NCBI GenBank assembly: GCA_026770585.1
Contig: MU646330.1
Coordinates: forward strand, 1,260,520-1,277,045
Direction of reading: 5' to 3'
From: Baffinella frigidus
Taxonomy: Eukaryota; Cryptophyceae; Cryptomonadales; Baffinellaceae
Length of the DNA: 16,526 nucleotides
The notes beneath the pieces were generated by a model that was not told the origin of the DNA, did not search any database, and saw nothing but the letters and a program-made list of their open reading frames with translations. The position numbers and the translations under genes are program-made. Of the stretch, positions 14,191 through 16,526 are shown piece after piece. Position 1 is the first letter of the stretch; each line of letters starts with the position of its first letter.

Positions 14191-16181
14191 TTAGCCGTGG
14201 AGCTTCTTGGCCGCCGCCTTGGCCTCCTCCGACACCTGGGGTTGGGGTTCAGGGCTTAGGGGTTAGGCACCCTTTATCGAGGAAAGCGTGTTCTCCGAGC
14301 ATCGGGTTCTCGGAGCCTCACTCTGGGAGCGTCTCCCGATCGTATCTCATCTGAAAAGCTAACGCCAGCGAGGTACTTAGAGCCTACGGATTGCCTACGG
14401 TAGGAGCCCCCCCCCTACGACTTTTAACGTCCTTTTTGTTTTAAACGTCGTAGGAGGAGGGGGGGTTCCTACCATAGGCTAAGGGGTCCGCTGGCGTTAG
14501 CTTGTGGCATTATATCCCTTAAGTAGCCATGCGGTCAAATTTGACCGCCACGAGGTCCTCGGCAGGTTCTATGGCCACACGGTAGGGCGTATGAGCCTAC
14601 TGGCCACTGAAGGGGCAACGGGGTTTGCGAAGACGGATGTGGGATGTGGATGGATGTGTGTCAAGACCTGCCACAGTGGCAATCTGTGGCAGGTCTTGAC
14701 ACACATCCATCCACAATCTGTGGCAGGTCTTGACACATCTCGGCCCGAGATTGACAACACACCCACGCCACACACCGCGTGCCCCCCCCGAGGCTAGAAA
14801 TGGAACCATTTTAAATGTGGGATTGTTAAATTTAGTACCAGTCACGGGCAGGCTTGGTCACGTATCTCGAGGAATTCCGCGAGATACGTGACCAACGCCC
14901 CTATTTGTGTGAAAATTACTACATAATTTTTTCTCTTCACTTGTAAAGGACTTTCAAACTTTAAACTTTAAAAATAGTCCCTCTTCCAGTCTCGAGTGGC
15001 CCCCCTCCAGAACACCCCATCACATCTTCGCCTACAAAAAAAACACCCTCCTTTGTGGCATACAGGGGTACCTCGCTCAAAGACCCCCGCCCCCCCCGCC
15101 AGGACCCAACACTCGACCTATGCTCAGGGCCCTACGGTGGCCCTAGGGGGGGGGTCAGTTTCTTATGAGCGAGACAGCCCTGTAGGGAAGATGGGGGTTC
15201 TGGGGTAGGGTAGGGAAGGGTATCCCTTAAGTGGCCAGCCGGTCAAATTTGACCGCCAAGAGGTCCTAGGCAGGTCCTAGGGCCCTACCGTAGGGCGTAT
15301 GAGCCTACTGGGCACTTGAGGGATAGGATTTTCAGGGGTTGGGTTTTTTTGGGCGCTCGGATTTTAAGGGATTCGGTTTCTAGGGTGTCAAGAGTTTAGG
15401 GGGTTTAGAGGGTTTAGGGGGTTTAGGGTGCACACCGTGACAGTGTCGGCTGCGCCCTTCCCTAGGACTCTACCGTAGGGCCTTATGTACGCCTTGGGTT
15501 AGGTTGTTGGGGGTTTACAGGGGTACCTCGCTCATAAGAAACCGCCCCCCCACCTAGGACCCTACAGTAGGACCATACCTAAATTCCTATGGTGGTCCTG
15601 GGGGGGGTGGGGGGGGGACTTTCTTATGAGCGAGGTACCCCTGGAGGGGGCTTAGGGTGCACACCGTGACAGTGTCGGCCGCCTTGACGTACGCCTTGAG
15701 CTGGTCGAAGTTCAGGTACCGGTACCTGCGTCAGTGTTGAGTGTTGAGTGTTGAGTGTTGAGTGTTGAGTGTTGAGTGTTGAGTGTTGAGTGTTTACTGT
15801 TGAGTGTTTCGTGTTTCGTGTTTCGTGTGCAGTGTTTCGTGTTTCGTATTTTGTGTGTAGTGTTTAGGCTCTAGGGTGGTACGTGTCTGCTGTTTGAACG
15901 TTTGGTGTTTAGTATGCAGGGTATAGCGTTTCGTGCCTAGCGTTGAGTGTTGTGTGTGTAGTGTTTATCATCTGTTGTGTGTTGTCTATTGTTGATTGTC
16001 TATTATTTCATGTTTATTGTTTGGGGTTCAGGATTTAGGGTTCAGGGGTTAGGGTGCAGGGGTTAGGGTAGGGGTGTAGGGAGGTACGTATCGGCCGCGG
16101 TGGCGTCGAGCTTGCTCGCATACTGGAGGTACTCGGCCGGGGTCGGGATCTTCCCGAGGATCGCCGCGACAGCCGAGAGCT
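14191..16181 (-). CDS. acnB: aconitate hydratase B (acnB-type), 3' end: last three exons
   Basis: Aconitase B interconverts citrate and isocitrate in the TCA cycle, and in bacteria also acts on 2-methylisocitrate; a mitochondrial location is inferred. Three minus-strand exons join in frame. 16181-16088 follows GTGTGCAG and carries SAVAAILGKIPTPAEYL. 15725-15665 follows CTGACGCAG and carries YRYLNFDQLKAYVKAADTVT. 14235-14191 follows CCAACCCCAG and carries VSEEAKAAAKKLHG then TAA. The first junction splits a codon (GATAC/GTACC rebuilds D-T-Y-R-Y); the second falls between codons. The (K/R)xPTPxEY block followed by DxYRYLNFxQL is the signature of the AcnB C-terminus. The extra tail VSEEAKAAAKKLHG is unlike the bacterial end as I remember it. 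The Fe-S cysteines and the start lie beyond the right edge. The middle exon could instead end at 15671 (donor GTCACG), dropping two residues. The introns are about 360 and 1430 bases and full of repeats. Confidence 0.85.
14356..14503. mobile_element. palindromic element P13 in the acnB last intron
   Basis: AAGCTAACGCCAGCG against CGCTGGCGTTAGCTT. The inner arms GCCTACGGATTGCCTACGGT-AGGA and TCCTACCATAGGCT are only partly paired. The centre is TTTTAACGTCCTTTTTGTTTTAAACG. Confidence 0.8.
14513..14615 (-). mobile_element. F2 element copy g
   Basis: TATCCCTTAAGTAGCCATGC, GGTCAAATTTGACCGCC and GGGCGTATGAGCCTACTGGC-CACTGAAGGG. The right TA is lost. Confidence 0.85.
14645..14738. repeat. perfect 31-base hairpin plus a third, direct half-copy
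   Basis: 14645-14675 (TGTGGATGGATGTGTGTCAA-GACCTGCCACA) is exactly inverted at 14685-14715 across a 9-base loop. AATCTGTGGCAGGTCTTGAC-ACA is then repeated at 14716-14738. It lies inside the acnB last intron. Confidence 0.9.
14854..14895. repeat. 16-base perfect hairpin
   Basis: TTGGTCACGTATCTCG, loop AGGAATTCCG, CGAGATACGTGACCAA. Confidence 0.85.
15061..15184. mobile_element. F1 element copy l
   Basis: TACAGGGGTACCTCGCTCAA at the left and TCTTATGAGCGAGACAGCCC-TGTA at the right. The right end is mutated. Confidence 0.85.
15221..15325 (-). mobile_element. F2 element copy h
   Basis: TATCCCTTAAGTGGCCAGCC, GGTCAAATTTGACCGCC and GCCTACTGGGCACTTGAGGG-ATA, TA at both ends. The cleanest copy of this orientation. 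Confidence 0.9.
15390..15429 (+). repeat. telomere-like GTTTAGGG repeats
   Basis: Four near-tandem GTTTAGGG(G) or GTTTAGAGG units, close to the TTTAGGG telomere repeat of plants and many algae. More degenerate TTAGGG or TTCAGGG units are at 14251-14268 and 16021-16080. Confidence 0.6.
15428..15497 (-). pseudogene. duplicated tail of the acnB penultimate exon inside the last intron
   Basis: On the minus strand this repeats the end of the 15725-15665 exon and its donor: AAGGCGTAC, then an insert of about 23 bases resembling the F1/F2 core (CCTACGGTAGAGTCCTAGGG), then GCAGCCGACACTGTCACG followed by GTGTGCACCC. The insert leaves the frame open (KAY-IRPYGRVLGKGA-ADTVT), so a cassette exon starting after CCCAAG is conceivable, but a relic is simpler. 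The F1 element 15516-15643 lies between this copy and the real exon. Confidence 0.6.
15516..15643. mobile_element. F1 element copy m
   Basis: TACAGGGGTACCTCGCTCAT at the left and TTATGAGCGAGGTACCCCTG at the right. The right-hand TA has become GA. It sits between the acnB penultimate exon and a duplicate of that exon's tail. Confidence 0.85.
15733..16080 (+). repeat. degenerate heptamer array filling an acnB intron
   Basis: About nine perfect TGTTGAG units (15735-15800), then TGTTTCG units, then scattered TGTTTAG, TGTGTAG and TTTAGGG units out to 16080. Together they make up nearly the whole intron 15726-16087. Confidence 0.85.
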
Positions 16182-16249
16182 CTGCACACCGAACGCACAT
16201 TCAGTCAACCACGCAGAGTTTGTGCCTCGTAGGACGTCGGGATCTCACA

Positions 16250-16381
16250 GGGAAACGGTGTTAATTTAAACCTTTATGGCAATGAAATTTACCACACACA
16301 ATGAGTTTTACTAGTGATATTAAAGCATTCGTGTAGTAATTTTCATTGAATCCAATCGTTTGGAATTCAAACCGTTTCCGC
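16250..16381. mobile_element. palindromic element P5-b inside a duplicated acnB exon
   Basis: GGGAAACGGTGTTAATTTAA and GGAATTCAAACCGTTTCCG are inverted, with inner AATGAAATTTACCACAC and GTGTAGTAATTTTCATT. Same family as P5-a. It interrupts the exon copy at GGGAA/GATC; no clear target duplication. Confidence 0.8.
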
Positions 16382-16382
16382 A

Positions 16383-16413
16383 TTCCCGAGGATCGCCGCC
16401 ACGGCCGAGAGCT
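16383..16413 (-). pseudogene. second, interrupted copy of the first visible acnB exon
   Basis: The sequence just after an AG acceptor at 16415-16414 repeats the start of the intact exon at 16181: both encode LSAVAAILG, with silent differences (GCC/GCT, GTG/GTC). After GGGAA it is cut by a palindromic element (16250-16381). On the far side GAGATCCCGACG resumes, resembling the intact ATC CCG ACC, and then diverges. The flanking intron sequence (the GGTTGACTGAA repeat) is duplicated too, so this is a tandem duplication of intron end plus exon, with one copy later broken. The intact downstream copy is assumed to be the functional exon. Confidence 0.7.
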
Positions 16414-16431
16414 CTGCGCACCGACCGCACG

Positions 16432-16526
16432 TTCAGTCAACCACGCAGATTCAGTCAACCACGCAGATTCAGTCAACCACGCAGATTCAGTCAACCACGC
16501 AGATTCAGTCAACCACGCAGATTCAG
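16432..16526 (-). repeat. 18-base tandem repeat ATTCAGTCAACCACGCAG
   Basis: About five units, running off the right edge. A single diverged unit also lies at 16199-16216, in front of the intact exon. On the minus strand each unit contains GGTTGACTGAAT, which resembles a branch-point sequence, within the intron end upstream of the exon acceptor. Confidence 0.9.

Noticed and set aside
15655-15725. acnB ending inside F1 copy m (frame reads on into LQGYLAHKK and poly-Pro)
   Set aside because: A donor at 15665 and a clean final exon with stop at 14235-14191 give a better C-terminus; read-through would be an intron-retention product.
16432-16526. CRISPR-like array
   Set aside because: The 18-base units are contiguous, without spacers, in a eukaryotic intron.

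Overview
This is nuclear DNA of a eukaryote, most likely a GC-rich unicellular alga of the stramenopile or haptophyte type. A pelagophyte-like alga is a guess, not a demonstration. The reasons are spliceosomal introns, a strong Kozak-type start, a gene-poor landscape full of short palindromic transposable elements, and two recognisable genes whose codons strongly favour G or C at the third position.

Genes. (1) A complete single-exon plus-strand gene at 10330-11313 encodes a secreted or organelle-targeted SRPBCC/cyclase-like protein with a signal peptide, an RLRGG motif and a small internal W-L-S-P repeat. (2) The 3' end of an aconitase B (acnB-type) gene lies on the minus strand at 14191-16181 and continues past the right edge. 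Three exons can be joined in frame, and their introns are loaded with repeats. (3) A 105-codon minus-strand reading frame at 12207-12524 has coding-like codon use but no recognised family. (4) Exon-like remnants lie at 6149-6221 (with a frameshifted second copy at 6504-6554), 8669-8779 and 9679-9821. The SRPBCC and acnB genes converge on each other.

Repeats. Nearly everything else is mobile or duplicated DNA. Two TA-flanked palindromic families dominate: F1 (ends TACAGGGGTACC/GGTACCCCTGTA, about 120-125 bp) and F2 (ends TATCCCTTAAG/CTTAAGGGATA, about 105-125 bp). At least ten further near-perfect palindromes have other ends, and several families share a small hairpin, CCTACGG-loop-CCGTAGG. 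Nested insertions can be read directly: a palindrome splits an F1 copy with a 3-bp duplication, F1 sits in the loop of another hairpin, and a palindrome splits a duplicated acnB exon.

Layout. 1-530: microsatellites and a duplicated (TTC)n-tailed repeat. 529-1700: four palindromes. 1740-2860: dispersed direct repeats. 2990-5200: F1, F2 and F3 elements and others. 5400-6500: palindromes beside an exon-like remnant. 6770-8470: nested hairpins and tandem repeats. 8540-10035: microsatellites, a 364-bp tandem duplication and an inverted repeat. 10330-11691: SRPBCC gene and its 3' region. 11741-14075: F1-rich block. 14191-16526: acnB 3' end. No gene cluster forms an obvious pathway; the main interest is the transposon ecology and how it reshapes exons and introns.
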